From contig OX387185.1 in assembly GCA_947561395.2 (NCBI GenBank), positions 21,023,866-21,087,865 of the forward strand: DNA of 64,000 nucleotides, in the 5' to 3' direction. The translations under genes were made by a program, and so were the position numbers. This DNA comes from Buxus sempervirens (Eukaryota; Streptophyta; Magnoliopsida; Buxales; Buxaceae). Below the pieces are notes generated by a model, which saw only the letters and a list, made by a program, of their open reading frames with translations, did no database searches and was not told where the DNA came from. Shown piece by piece: positions 10,759 to 21,118 of the stretch; the stretch's first letter is position 1; each line of letters opens with the position of its first letter.

Positions 10759-12547
10759 GGAGTTACTTTAGAGGACGAACGGCAAAGAAGAAAAAGAACC
10801 TTATTTTTGCACCTTGCATTCCTGTCGACATGGTCGACGAGCTCAATCATTGAATTGTTTTAGTGAAAGGGAAGTGTCAGATGTCTGGTATCACTTCCGG
10901 ACTTTGGAATCCCTATACCCTCTTTCGGGTTTGAATAGGGTTGTTCCTTAGTTCCTTGTTTAAAAAGAAAGGTAGGATTAAATCTGAGCTCATCAGCCTG
11001 TTTCGGCGTTGATGCAAGGCACTTAACAATGTTCTTTTCTTCTTTTTTGTTCCATTAAAGCTTTTAGTGACTTCAGTTTTTTTTTTTTTTTTTTTTGTTT
11101 TTTGTTTTTTTTGGAATAGGCCAAGGTATGGGTTTGGGAGTGCAAGTGGGAGGACGGGAGGAAGCTTTCGCGCTGCTGTCCATCATCTCGGAGACCACAC
11201 ACACCTATTCTATCCTATGCTAAAAAGTGAGAATCAAAATTTACAAGAAGGGGCGAAATGGCCCATTATTGCTCTTCCTTGTTGCTTCTCCTTGCCAGGT
11301 CTTTTCTCTTGTCGAGGCATTAGAGCTTCTTTTCCATTCAAGAGTTACTCCACTGGGGATCTGGTGGGAGTATGATCTGTCTAGACGACTCCCTGAGGAC
11401 TATTGGGATGTTTTTCTTTGTTCTTGAAGTTTTATTGGAGAGTCCGAGGATCTTGATGATCTTCTTTCTTCCGAGCTCCGCTGGGGATGAAAGGGAAGAA
11501 GCCTCTGCTGGGGAATGAAGGATCAAAGTATCCTTCTCATGTTCATCTTGCATCTTTCTTCCTTCTTTGAACCTGTACAAGGAACAAAATGTCAGTGCTT
11601 GTTCTGCTCCATTGGGGATATGCAGGGTTGGTTTATTCTAAGCCTTTGATTCATCACAATCAAAAATGGCTATTGATTAAGGCAATGAACCCTTCTTCAC
11701 GGGTTAGTAGCACAGCTGGGGAAATTCCAAGAGTAGTTAAGCAGAATAATTACGGAAAAACACAGATGTGGCAGTGTGTGCTTGTGCCTGCAATTATCAT
11801 AAAAGTCAATCCTTAAGTCAGACATTGATTAGAGTGCTTGGTATTTTTAGCCTTGTCATCATAGGCCTTGGAGCGTTGACTCAAATACAATCTGCCAACT
11901 TGGGCCCTTCAGGTTACTTGGCTGTCCCCACTCAGTGCACTGTTCATCCTGTTTCTGTTTTTGCTGCATTCCCTTTCTAATTCAGGTATGACTAGTTTTT
12001 TTTTTTCACACGACTGACCCTTTTTGCACATAGCGCCCTTTTTGGGTTTTCACTATGCCTTGTCCTTTCAGGGAGAATCCAATTCCTTCATTACCAGAAA
12101 ATGCGGATTTGGTTGTTTTGCTTAAGATCATTCACTTTAGGATCCGAGAGGTCTTCGAGGTAGGACGAAATGTAGGCTAGGTTGGGGTTTTGAAAGAAAG
12201 ACAAATGGCTCAAAAAGGTTGTAACTTTATGGGTTTGCACAATGCTCCTTTTATTGTTGGGGCTTACATCTTGGCTTATTTCTTTGGTATGGAACTCAAT
12301 TGATCTTGTTTTCCACAACTCTTTTCTTCCCTTCTTTTTCTTGATTTTCTTCGCAATTGCTTTTTTTTTTTTTTTGGGGCCAGGAATGCCCTTTTGGATG
12401 TGAAGGAACATCAATACTAGGTTAGAAAAGAAATTGTCAGGCCCGAAAGTGTCTAATTAGGGGAAACCTTTTTGGGTATTTGGGAGGATTTACGGGCTTG
12501 GGGGAGAGTGAAGGATGGCCTCTCCTCATTTCCCAATTGGAATGATC
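10759..12547 (-). other. Element A 3' untranslated region
   Basis: Non-coding between integrase and PPT. It has long T tracts on the plus strand (11080-11110, 11998-12008, 12360-12376), which are A tracts in element sense. The first ~120 bases beside the LTR match, inverted, the block at 54932-55141. I find no gene in either strand and, unlike element B, no antisense additional ORF here. Confidence 0.6.
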
Positions 12548-13778
12548 TCAAGGGTAATACAGTTTGATTGCATCTGCATTTATTGGCTCAGGAAAAATAG
12601 TTCCGTCCATCTCCTGTAGGATTAGTGCTCCTCTGGACAGAACTTTGTGGACTATGAATGGTCCTTCATAGTTTGGCTTGAACTTCCCTCTATTGTCTTC
12701 TTGGTGGGGGAATATCTTCTTCATAACAATGTTGCCCACCTTGAAGTGTCGTGGTATTACTTTCTTGTTATAAGTCCGAGCTGCTCTCTGCTGATAGAGT
12801 TGCCCGTGGCATAAAGCCTTAATTCTTTTCTCATCAAGAAACTGCAACTGGTAAAACCTTGATTCTTCCCATTGAATGTCATCAACCTCTGCTTCCTTCA
12901 GGATTCTGAGTGAAGGGATCTGCACTTCCACGGGAAGGACTGCCTCCATTCCATATACAAGAGAGAAAGGAGTTGCTTCGGTTGAGACCCTGATTGAGGT
13001 TCGGTATGCATGCAAAGCATATGGCAGCTTCTCATGCCAGTCTTTGTAGGTGACTACCATCTTCTCCAATATCTTCTTCAGATTTTTGTTGGCAGCTTCT
13101 ACTGCTCCATTCATCTTGGGCCGATACGCTGTAGAATTTAAATGCCTGATCTTCAAATCTTCACACATTTTGTCCATGTCCTTGTTATTCAAATTCTTGG
13201 CATTGTCTGTGATAAGTGCTTCAGGTACACCGTAACGACAGACAATATTGTTTTTGATGAATTTTAGTACATGGGACCCCTTGACATCTGCAAAGGACAC
13301 GGCCTCTACCCACTTGGTAAAATAGTCTATTGCAACCAAGATGAATCGATGCCCATTTGATGCCTTCGGATGGATCTCTCCAATCATATCAATTCCCCAG
13401 ATGGCGAAGGGCCAAGGAGAAGTCATTGAGTACAAAGTGTTGGGCGGTGCATGAATGTTGTCAGCATAAACTTGGCATAACCGACACTTCCTTACGTGGA
13501 TGTGGCAATCGTGTTCCATAGTCAACCAGTAATAACCCATTCTCAAGATTTTTCAGGCTAGCACGTACCCGCTCATATGTGCGCCACATTGTCCCCCGTG
13601 GACTTCATCAATCAGCAGGTGTGCTTCTTCTTCTGTTACACATAGCAGTAATGAATCATTGTAGGACTTCCTGTATAGCTTACCTCCACTGAGGAAGAAC
13701 TGTCCTGCCAGTTTCTGAATTGTACGCTTCTCAGATGCTGTGGCGTTCTCTGGCAAAATTCTGTCTTTCAGGTACCTC
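12548..13778 (-). pseudogene. Element A integrase (Tat type), broken
   Basis: Integrase inserts the cDNA into the genome. The zinc-binding HHCC motif spans 13480-13640 (VHGGQCGAH then CRLCQ) and contains an in-frame TGA at 13553-13555. The 332-codon remainder (12548-13546) carries the catalytic triad D53 (WGIDMIG), D114 (LITDN) and E150 (NGAVEAANK), with 35 residues between the last two, as expected. It ends with the C-terminal domain KFKPNYEGPFIV. There is no chromodomain, as expected for Tat. The N-terminal part is separated from RNase H by the Tekay insertion at 13779; the frame resumes at 23596. Confidence 0.9.
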
Positions 13779-14371
13779 TGTAACGCCCCGGATCCGTGTT
13801 GTTCATTAAAGATATAACACATCTCACGGAGGTTAGGCAAGGATCGTTAATCAATTTATGATCGCTGGATAATCATACATCTATAACCTGACAGAGTGCA
13901 CATTTCCATTTATGCAAAATTGTAACATTTAAACTGAACTGAAATCATATGGTTCATCCCCAATTTACTTTAATACATCTCAATTAATTCAAAGTTCTCA
14001 AATTCGGAACAGATAACCTACAAGTCTAAGGAAGGTAATAGTAGTCTTCCTCCCTATATGCCTCAGCAGGATCTACCCCAGTAATCGCCTCACCACGAGT
14101 ATCTGAAAAACAGAACAACAACATAGTGAGATACGAATATCTCAGCGAGTAGCACATGCATGCAGAAATAGTTGATCACATTTTAAAACTATGCATCGAC
14201 AACACTACAATACGTTTAAACAACCAACATCAACTTCCCAAGTTCAAATCAAACAAATCACATCTCAGTTAAGTACAATAACACATCGATTGGTCAATGT
14301 CATGACTATCGTTTAGTTGATAAATTAAACATGCCAAGTAGACACTCCACACCTCCATGTACACAGTTCCG

Positions 14372-14490
14372 GCCTACTCAGGGTTTCGGATACTCTGAAA
14401 TGATGGCCTACTCAGGGTTTCGTCATCCAATGCAGGCCTACTCCCCGGGTTTCTGCATTGACAACCAGGCCTACTCAGGGTTTCTGGCTG
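14372..14490 (-). repeat. Four telo-box-containing repeats in Tekay LTR
   Basis: GGCCTACTCAGGGTTTC occurs three times, and a variant (GGCCTACTCCCCGGGTTTC) once, spaced about 30-40 bases apart. On the element sense strand each full copy reads AAACCCTGAGTAGGCC, which includes the telo-box core AAACCCT. An identical set is in the other LTR at 21712-21830. Confidence 0.75.
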
Positions 14491-15104
14491 CTCTACACCG
14501 GTCGTGGCAACACACAAGGCCATGCAATTCCAACAACCAACAATAACATCACATTACTAAGCTTAAACATCTGGATCCAGGACAAGCTAGACCAAAACAG
14601 TAAACATCGTATAATCTCAATTTCAATATCAAAACAAAACCATTCATTCCACATCATGTAAAAACTCATCACAATTCATCACCTGTCCCTCTGGACCAAG
14701 CAGTACCTCAAGTACATTCAGTAATTTCTCATTTCCGTAACACAATTCATATGGAAGTAAAACTCAATGCATTCATACCAAGGAAATCCTTTCAATATAT
14801 ATAAAGTTTCCAACAAGCGAATCCAGAAATACAATAACTTCTCAATCAAAACAGTGTATAGAACAAGGAAAAGCAACTGGTAACTCTTACTAGTTTGGTG
14901 TCCGGCACAATACTCATAAGTAACCTAAACTCAACTTAAAAACTCATAAGATGTTCACTAATTTTTCCTCTATTAATTTCATAGGCAAAATGGTTTCCCA
15001 GGTTCCTAACCAAGGGAATAGTGAAGTGGTTTAACCCCTAATTAATGCAAATACTCTTGGTCAAATCAGAAATTCCATTTCGGTAAGCAAAATAGGTCTG
15101 CCGC

Positions 15105-15360
15105 TCACTTACTGAGGTGGGCGCGAGGTGAGCGCCGGTCGGCGGTGAAGAAAAAGGGTAAAATCGACCTGCCGCTCAACCGATGCTAGGTGAGCGTGAG
15201 ATGAGCGCGAGATGGGCGTAAGGTGGGCGCGAGATTCGCGCGAGATGGGCACATCGTTTTCTACTTCCCGCGAGATGAGCGCCAGCCGGGCGCGAGCTCG
15301 GCGGTAGGTCGTTGTTAACGGGGCGCCTACCTCTGAGGTGAGCGCGAGGTGAGCGGATAC
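15105..15360. repeat. GAGGTGAGCGC / CGCTCACC array in Tekay LTR
   Basis: Degenerate repeats of GAGCGCGAGRTGAGCG with complementary CGCTCACC segments. It ends AGCGGATACCCC at 15352-15363, a 12-mer also found at 1179-1190 in an unrelated Tat LTR. The other LTR copy is at 22445-22700. Confidence 0.7.
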
Positions 15361-16250
15361 CCCCTGTGGTTTTCATTTCTCTGTTATTTTGAGATCTACA
15401 TGACTGGCCGGTTTGTGAACCTCTGTAATGGTTCTACTACACTCCTAATACTCCCAGAAAACTTCCCAACCATATTTGGAATTAATCTAAACACTTTCAT
15501 TTTCAAATATAAATTAAATCCGGAGACTCTGTTCATGTAAATTCCCGAAAACCAGAAAAACCAGAAAACTCACACTATCACTTTATATATAACCCATGCA
15601 TCAGAATAATCTCGAGAGAAACAGAAAACACAAATCCCAGTTGTAAATCAGTGCTACTCACCTGAGTGCGCTTATTCCCGAATGGTAAAACCTCGGCCGA
15701 TCACTTCTCCGGCCACGCACGCGAATGAAAGATCTACCGAAACTAATCTTCTCGAGCAGAGAGAAATAACCCAATGAACTTCAGCTCCAAAACCCTTCTT
15801 TTAGCACTTGCGATTTCTGGTTCTTCACGAACACAAACCCTAGTCGCCTCTCCAGCCGAAATCGCGAGTTCTCCTGATGTCCAGACTTAACGAAAATGTT
15901 TCCTAAATTATGATAAGCGTATTTTCATAAACCCAACCCTACTTTCCATTTTAGTACACTTACTTGTTACATACGCGCTCGAATACTCTCCCATTTCCTT
16001 GATCCTATGCATGCTCGCCCACCGAAAATACTACATGTTCAGCATCTATTCGCGTTAATAATCACATAACTATACTTTAATAGTAACAATGATAATACTA
16101 CGATTTTTCCGAAAAATGGCTATATAACGCCTGTACATACGAGTATGGGCTAAGCCCTCAAACCACAAAATAACCTGATAAACACAGTTTATACATCAGA
16201 ATAAATAACTAAATAAATAAATAAATACTCACAAAATTCAGGGTCTTACA

Positions 16251-16262
16251 TCCTCCCCTCCT
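16251..16262 (-). other. Tekay polypurine tract
   Basis: On the minus strand GAGGGGAGGA directly precedes the 3' LTR start TGTAAGACC. It is a classic purine run used to prime plus-strand DNA synthesis. Confidence 0.85.
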
Positions 16263-16290
16263 ACAAGAAATTTTGTCCTCGAAATATACC

Positions 16291-17238
16291 TCAAGTAGGA
16301 ACAAACAATTCCGGATACTTCTTCTTCATCTCCTCCTCACCTTCCCAAGTGCATTCTTCCACAGTATGATTCTGCCATAGCACTTTTACTAAGGGAACAA
16401 CCTTGGTGCGAAGAATCTGCTCACGACGGTCTAGAATCTGAACTGGCCTCTCTTCGTATGTCAGATCTTCTCGGATCACTAAAGGTTCAGGATTTATCAC
16501 GTGACTAGGATCCGCTATGTACTGCCGCAACATGGATATATGGAATACATCATGGACTCCTGCTAAATGGTTTGGCAAAGCTAGCTTATAAGCTACCGGG
16601 TTAATCACCTTCACAATCTCAAACGGCCCAATAAAGCGTGGAGACAACTTCCCTTTCTTCCCGAATCTCAGGATTCCTTTGGAAGGCGATATCTTCAAGA
16701 ACACTTGGTCTCCCACTTCAAATTTCAGCTCACGTCGTCGGGTATCTGAATAACTTTTCTGACGACTCTGCGCAGTCAACAACCGCTGTCTAATCAATTT
16801 CACCTTTTCCATACTATCTTGTATAATCTCAGGCCCAAAGTACTGTTTCTCTCCTACCTCCACCCAACACACAGGAGATCTACAGATCCTGCCATAAAGT
16901 GCTTCATAGGGTGCCATCTGTATACTAGCCTGATAGCTATTATTGTAAGCGAATTCGGCTAAGTGTAAATACTTACTCCAATTGCGACCCCAATCCAGGA
17001 TACAACATCTCAACATGTCTTCCAGAGTCTGAATAGTTCTCTCAGACTGGCCGTCGGTCTGTGGGTGGAAACTAGTACTGAAGCTTAACTTAGTTCCCAT
17101 GGCCTCCTGGAAACACTGCCAAAAATGCGAGGTAAACCGAGAATCCCTATCCGATACAATGGACACTGGAACCCCATGCAACCGGACGATCTCTCGAGTA
17201 TACAGCTCTACCAATGATGCCAAAGTCTGCGTGGTCTA
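16291..17238 (-). CDS. Tekay integrase catalytic core (second part) and chromodomain
   Basis: Continuation of pol after the TAG at 17236-17238. Residue D25 (VSDRDSRF) and E61 (TDGQSERT) are the second and third catalytic residues of integrase, with 35 residues between them. The GPF/Y module ([11 protein letters not shown]) lies near residue 200. The C-terminus (about residues 250-305) is a chromodomain of the Tekay type ([27 protein letters not shown]), thought to steer insertion to heterochromatin. The first catalytic D lies in the preceding segment, so the protein is divided by a nonsense codon. The natural stop is at 16291. Confidence 0.92.
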
Positions 17239-18144
17239 GTAAGGCAAAAAGTGAGCTGATTTGGTTAGTCTATCCACAATCACCCATACGCCGTTGTGAT
17301 TATTAGCTGTAGGCGGTAGCCCACTCACAAAATCCATCGATATATGTTCCCATTTCCACTCAGGAACCGGCAAAGGTCGCATCAAACCTGGAGGTCTCCT
17401 ATGCTCTGCCTTTACCTGTTGACAAGTGAGGCACTTGGCTACATATTCCGCAATGTCTTTCTTCATTCCTGACCACCAATATACTGATCTTAGGTTCTTG
17501 TACATCTTGGTGCTCCCAGGGTGAATTGCATATTTGGACCTGTGACTCTCGTCTAGGATCAATCCCTTGACTTCAGCATTATTTGGAACACAAGTCCGCC
17601 CTTGAAATCTCATCAATCCATCCCGAACATCAAAATCTTTCGTGGCCTCATCACCCTTCTCTACTAACCCCTTGATGCGTAATAAATCGGGATCTACCAA
17701 CTGACCTTCCCGAATGCTCTGAATCAACTCTGGCTCTGCTTGAACTCGTGCCATGATCAATCCATGCCCATGAGTGCTGAACTCCCCAGGCCATTCTACA
17801 ACAGTATCTACAAGAGTGCACTGACTAGCCATGAAAGCAGCTAGTGTGGCTACCTCATCTTGGGAAACAACTCTACGACTTAGTGCATCTGCTACCACAT
17901 TAGCCTTGCCCGGGTGATAATGTAGTGTGAAATCATAATCTTTTAGAAGATCCATCCATCTCCCTTGCCTCATATTCAACTCTCTCTGGGAAAATATATA
18001 TCTTAAGCTCTTGTGATCTGAGAATATCTCGAATTTGGCTCCCATCAAATAGTGCCTCCACAACTTAAGTGCAAACACGATCGCTGCCAACTCTAGATCG
18101 TGCGTAGGGTAATTCTTCTCATGAGTGCGTAGCAACCTTGATGC
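17236..18144 (-). CDS. Tekay RNase H and N-terminal integrase
   Basis: Opens after the TAG at 18145-18147 in the same frame as RT. RNase H features are DLELAAIVFALKLWRHYL (catalytic E), FSDHKSLRYIF (D) and VVADALSRR (D). These are followed by the integrase zinc finger (H...H at IHPGSTKMYKNL, C..C at CLTCQ) and the first catalytic D (ISMDFVSGLP). It ends at a TAG at 17236-17238, right after SAHFLPY. RNase H removes the RNA template; integrase joins cDNA to the target. Confidence 0.92.
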   Translation of the reverse strand, partial: ASRLLRTHEKNYPTHDLELAAIVFALKLWRHYLMGAKFEIFSDHKSLRYIFSQRELNMRQGRWMDLLKDYDFTLHYHPGKANVVADALSRRVVSQDEVATLAAFMASQCTLVDTVVEWPGEFSTHGHGLIMARVQAEPELIQSIREGQLVDPDLLRIKGLVEKGDEATKDFDVRDGLMRFQGRTCVPNNAEVKGLILDESHRSKYAIHPGSTKMYKNLRSVYWWSGMKKDIAEYVAKCLTCQQVKAEHRRPPGLMRPLPVPEWKWEHISMDFVSGLPPTANNHNGVWVIVDRLTKSAHFLPY

Positions 18145-19506
18145 CTAGGCTACCACATGTCTCTGCTGCATCAGAACACAGCCCAACCCTACTCGAGAAG
18201 CATCACAATAGATCGAAAATCCCTCACTCACTGATGGCACAATCAAGACTGGAGCTGAAGACAGTTTACCTTTCAACTCCTGAAAACTGTTCTCACACTT
18301 CTCACTCCATTCAAACTTCACTGCCTTTTTAGTGAGATTGGATAGAGGTGCGGCTACTCGTGAGAAATTCTCTATGAATCTCCTGTAATATCCAGCCATC
18401 CCCAAGAAGCTCCGAATCTCTGTCACAGATGAAGGTCTAGGCCATTCTGCAACAGCCTGCACTTTAGTGGGATCCACTGCTATACCATTTCCAGAAATCA
18501 CGTGCCCCAAGAAACTCACCTCTCTCAACCAGAACTGACACTTGCTGAACTTGGCATACAATCTGTGCTCTCTCAATGTCTGCAATACAGTTCGGAGGTG
18601 CTTTACATGATCCTCTCTACTTCGAGAATACACTAGGATATCATCGATGAACACAACCACAAAGCTGTCCAAGTGTGTGTGAAACACCCGATTCATCAGG
18701 TTCATGAAACCAGCTGGGGCATTAGTCAGTCCAAAAGGCATAACCCGAAACTCGTAGTGCCCATATCGAGTACGGAAAGCCGTCTTCTCTACATACTCTG
18801 GGGCTACTCTCAACTGGTGGTATCCAGATCTCAAGTCGATCTTAGAAAACCAAGACGCTCCCCTCAACTGGTCGAACAAGTCATCAATCCAAGGCAATGG
18901 ATACTTATTCTTGATGGTGACTTGATTCAACTGGCGGTAATCTATACACATCCTCATCGTCCCGTCCTTCTTCTGGACAAACAGGACTGGTGCACCCCAT
19001 GGTGACACACTGGGTCTAATAAAACCCTTTGCTTCCAATTCATCCAACTGTTTCTTCATCTCATGATTTTCAGGTTGTGACATCCTGTATGGTGGTTTGG
19101 ATACAGGTGCCGTACCAGGTAAGAGTCGTATACTGAACTCAACCTCTCTAGGTGGCGGTAATCCCGGTAGATCGTCTGGGAATATGTCATCAAACTCTGC
19201 TACTATAGGCACACTAGAAGGACTAAGTGCCGTAGCCTCTACCTCCTCAACCTCAATGGATGCTACCAAACTGATCCGTGTTCTCAACCCTTCACATCGG
19301 AAATAGTGCACTGGCTGGTCTGGCTGACATACCATAATGGTACCCCTATAGCAATCTATGCTTACATGATGCCGAAAAAGCCAATCAATACCTATGATCA
19401 CATCAAATTCCCCGAATTCCAGTTCTACCAAGTCCCCTGGCAACTCCAAAGAACTCAATCTGATCATGCAATCCTTAAATACGGTCTGTACTCTAGTGGT
19501 TTCCCC
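18145..19506 (-). CDS. Tekay protease C-part and reverse transcriptase
   Basis: Same frame as gag, opened after the TAG at 19507-19509 (first Met at 19467). The first 40 residues complete the protease fold ([10 protein letters not shown]). RT spans about residues 105-290, with [18 protein letters not shown], catalytic D211 ([10 protein letters not shown]), MPFGLTNAP and catalytic D275-D276 (FIDDILVYS), all intact. The start of RNase H ([10 protein letters not shown]) follows. It ends at the TAG at 18145-18147. RT copies the element RNA into DNA in cytoplasmic particles. Confidence 0.94.
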   Translation of the reverse strand, partial: GETTRVQTVFKDCMIRLSSLELPGDLVELEFGEFDVIIGIDWLFRHHVSIDCYRGTIMVCQPDQPVHYFRCEGLRTRISLVASIEVEEVEATALSPSSVPIVAEFDDIFPDDLPGLPPPREVEFSIRLLPGTAPVSKPPYRMSQPENHEMKKQLDELEAKGFIRPSVSPWGAPVLFVQKKDGTMRMCIDYRQLNQVTIKNKYPLPWIDDLFDQLRGASWFSKIDLRSGYHQLRVAPEYVEKTAFRTRYGHYEFRVMPFGLTNAPAGFMNLMNRVFHTHLDSFVVVFIDDILVYSRSREDHVKHLRTVLQTLREHRLYAKFSKCQFWLREVSFLGHVISGNGIAVDPTKVQAVAEWPRPSSVTEIRSFLGMAGYYRRFIENFSRVAAPLSNLTKKAVKFEWSEKCENSFQELKGKLSSAPVLIVPSVSEGFSIYCDASRVGLGCVLMQQRHVVA

Positions 19507-20982
19507 CTATGGTGAGTGTACAAGTAGCTCGGACTCGAGTGTGGAAGGAACCAAACCAATACGGCATGCACATAAAGGAGTAATGAAAGATCTAGAAGCA
19601 CCCGAATCGAATAAGCATACGGCTGATCTACCATGAATGAAAAGAATACCTCCAACCAACTGTGGCGCCTCTGGCTCCTCCTCACGAGCCTCCTCGACAT
19701 GCCCTCCCTCAGGCTCATCCTCCTGAGCTGCTACTGCGTATACTCTAGTCTGCTGGGGGCGTGGGGGTGGTGCCTGCCGTCTCTGAGGTGCCTGCTGCCT
19801 CTGCGGTAACTGCTGCCTCTGATATCCCCCACTGCTCTGACCCGGAAATCTCGGCGGTGCTGGAAGTGCTGGCACGGGTCTAGAGTACTGAAATCTCGAA
19901 GCCTCGGCCGGTCGGGTGTCCATAGGTGCAGTAAGGGCTGGCTTGAGTAACTGGTAAGTGTTCAGGTGGGGACAGTCAGCAACCCGATGCCCATGCTGGC
20001 CACATCTAAAACACGCGCCTGGAGGTGACACGCACGGACCTGGGATGTGAAATCGGCCGCAACTGAAACAACCTCCTGAGCCTCTCCTATCTCTCTGTCC
20101 ATAGTCGAACCTCGGTCTCTTGTCCCTATCCGGGACCCTCCGTGTCTCTGTGCCGCTCGGCTGTGCTCTAAATCTACTCTGCTCAGTCCCTGAATCTCTA
20201 ATCTCTCTCTCAACTCGCAGAGCTCTCCCCACTAAATCAGAGTATCTGGTGCACATCAGCACCGAGACCATGCGCCTGATGTCTGCCCTCAGTCCTCTCT
20301 CGAAATGCTGGGTGCGCCTCTGCTCATCATGCACTATATGGTGAGCAAATCGAGAAAGAACCGCAAACCGAGCCTCGTACTGTGCTACGGTCAAGGATCC
20401 CTGAGAGATATCCATGAACTCTCTCTCCTTCTGCAACCTCACCTCTGCAGAAAAATACTGCTCATAAAAGACCTGCCTAAACTGGTCCCAAGTCATCTGG
20501 ATCCCATCTACCGCCTGCCTCCGTAATGACTGCCACCAATGCTGTGCCTCGCCCTCTAGGGTGAAGGTAGCCAATCTCACCCTCCGGTCCTCTGGACAGT
20601 CCATCGTATCAAACATGCGCTCCACTCTAGCTACCCAGCTCTCCGCCTCCAACGGATCTGGAACTCCATAAAACGGCGGGGCAGTCAGCTTTCTGAACTG
20701 ATCGATGTCCCTCAAGGACAACTCCTCTCTCACCCGCTGCTGATCCACCGTAGCTCCATGACCATTTCGCTGGCCATTTCCATTCCCAGTCTGACTCATC
20801 CTTTCCTCCCTCTCCATCGCAAGGAGGTGGGCAAGCGAGCCAACCGCAGCCCAAATGTCCTCTACTGGGGGTGGGGCTCCCCGTGGTGGTGCAGGTGGCT
20901 GCTCCTGTGGTACATCCCTCTCTGGACAATCCACAGTCCTCGCACGTCTGCCTCTACCGGCCATGTATACCTGTAAGCACAA
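19507..20982 (-). CDS. Tekay Gag and start of protease
   Basis: Open for 491 codons. The start could be the Met at 20982 or, more likely, the Met seven codons in (20964; MAGRGRRAR). Gag domain at about residues 95-235 (HWWQSLRRQA, QFRQVFYEQYF). Two zinc knuckles follow: CFSCGRFHIPGPC and the canonical CFRCGQHGHRVADC near residues 300-330, which bind element RNA. A Pro/Gln-rich linker leads to the protease active site FDSGASRSFI near residue 465. The frame ends at an in-frame TAG just inside the protease. Gag-pol in Tekay elements is normally one continuous frame, as it would be here without the three stops. Confidence 0.94.
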   Translation of the reverse strand: MCLQVYMAGRGRRARTVDCPERDVPQEQPPAPPRGAPPPVEDIWAAVGSLAHLLAMEREERMSQTGNGNGQRNGHGATVDQQRVREELSLRDIDQFRKLTAPPFYGVPDPLEAESWVARVERMFDTMDCPEDRRVRLATFTLEGEAQHWWQSLRRQAVDGIQMTWDQFRQVFYEQYFSAEVRLQKEREFMDISQGSLTVAQYEARFAVLSRFAHHIVHDEQRRTQHFERGLRADIRRMVSVLMCTRYSDLVGRALRVEREIRDSGTEQSRFRAQPSGTETRRVPDRDKRPRFDYGQRDRRGSGGCFSCGRFHIPGPCVSPPGACFRCGQHGHRVADCPHLNTYQLLKPALTAPMDTRPAEASRFQYSRPVPALPAPPRFPGQSSGGYQRQQLPQRQQAPQRRQAPPPRPQQTRVYAVAAQEDEPEGGHVEEAREEEPEAPQLVGGILFIHGRSAVCLFDSGASRSFITPLCACRIGLVPSTLESELLVHSP

Positions 20983-21102
20983 AATACCACATTAGTTAAG
21001 AACCCTCTTCTAATCCTCACGGTTCTATCTAACGTACGCACAACATTTCCCCAGGGTTTTCTATGGTCATACTACCTAAACCTCAAATTTTTCCAGCTTG
21101 AG

Positions 21103-21114
21103 TCTCTGATACCA
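21103..21114 (-). other. Tekay primer binding site, tRNA-iMet type
   Basis: On the minus strand TGGTATCAGAGA lies four bases (GAGA) downstream of the 5' LTR end. It matches the complement of the 3' end of plant initiator tRNA-Met (TGGTATCAGAGC) at all but the last base. Confidence 0.9.
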
Positions 21115-21118
21115 TCTC

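Larger units (their letters stand above)
13779..16250 (-). mobile_element. Tekay 3' LTR (2472 bp)
   Basis: On the minus strand it begins TGTAAGACCCTGAATTTTG and ends GGATCCGGGGCGTTACA. TATA box TTATATATAAAG near 15581-15592. It contains four GGCCTACTCAGGGTTTC repeats (14372-14490) and a G/C-rich GAGGTGAGCGC array (15105-15360). Differences from the other LTR are mostly transitions and cluster in the GAGCGC array. Confidence 0.95.

Noticed and set aside
13553-13840. Minus-strand frame starting at 13840 as a separate small gene
   Set aside because: It is element A's integrase N-terminus read through from the Tekay LTR; the bases above 13778 belong to the LTR.
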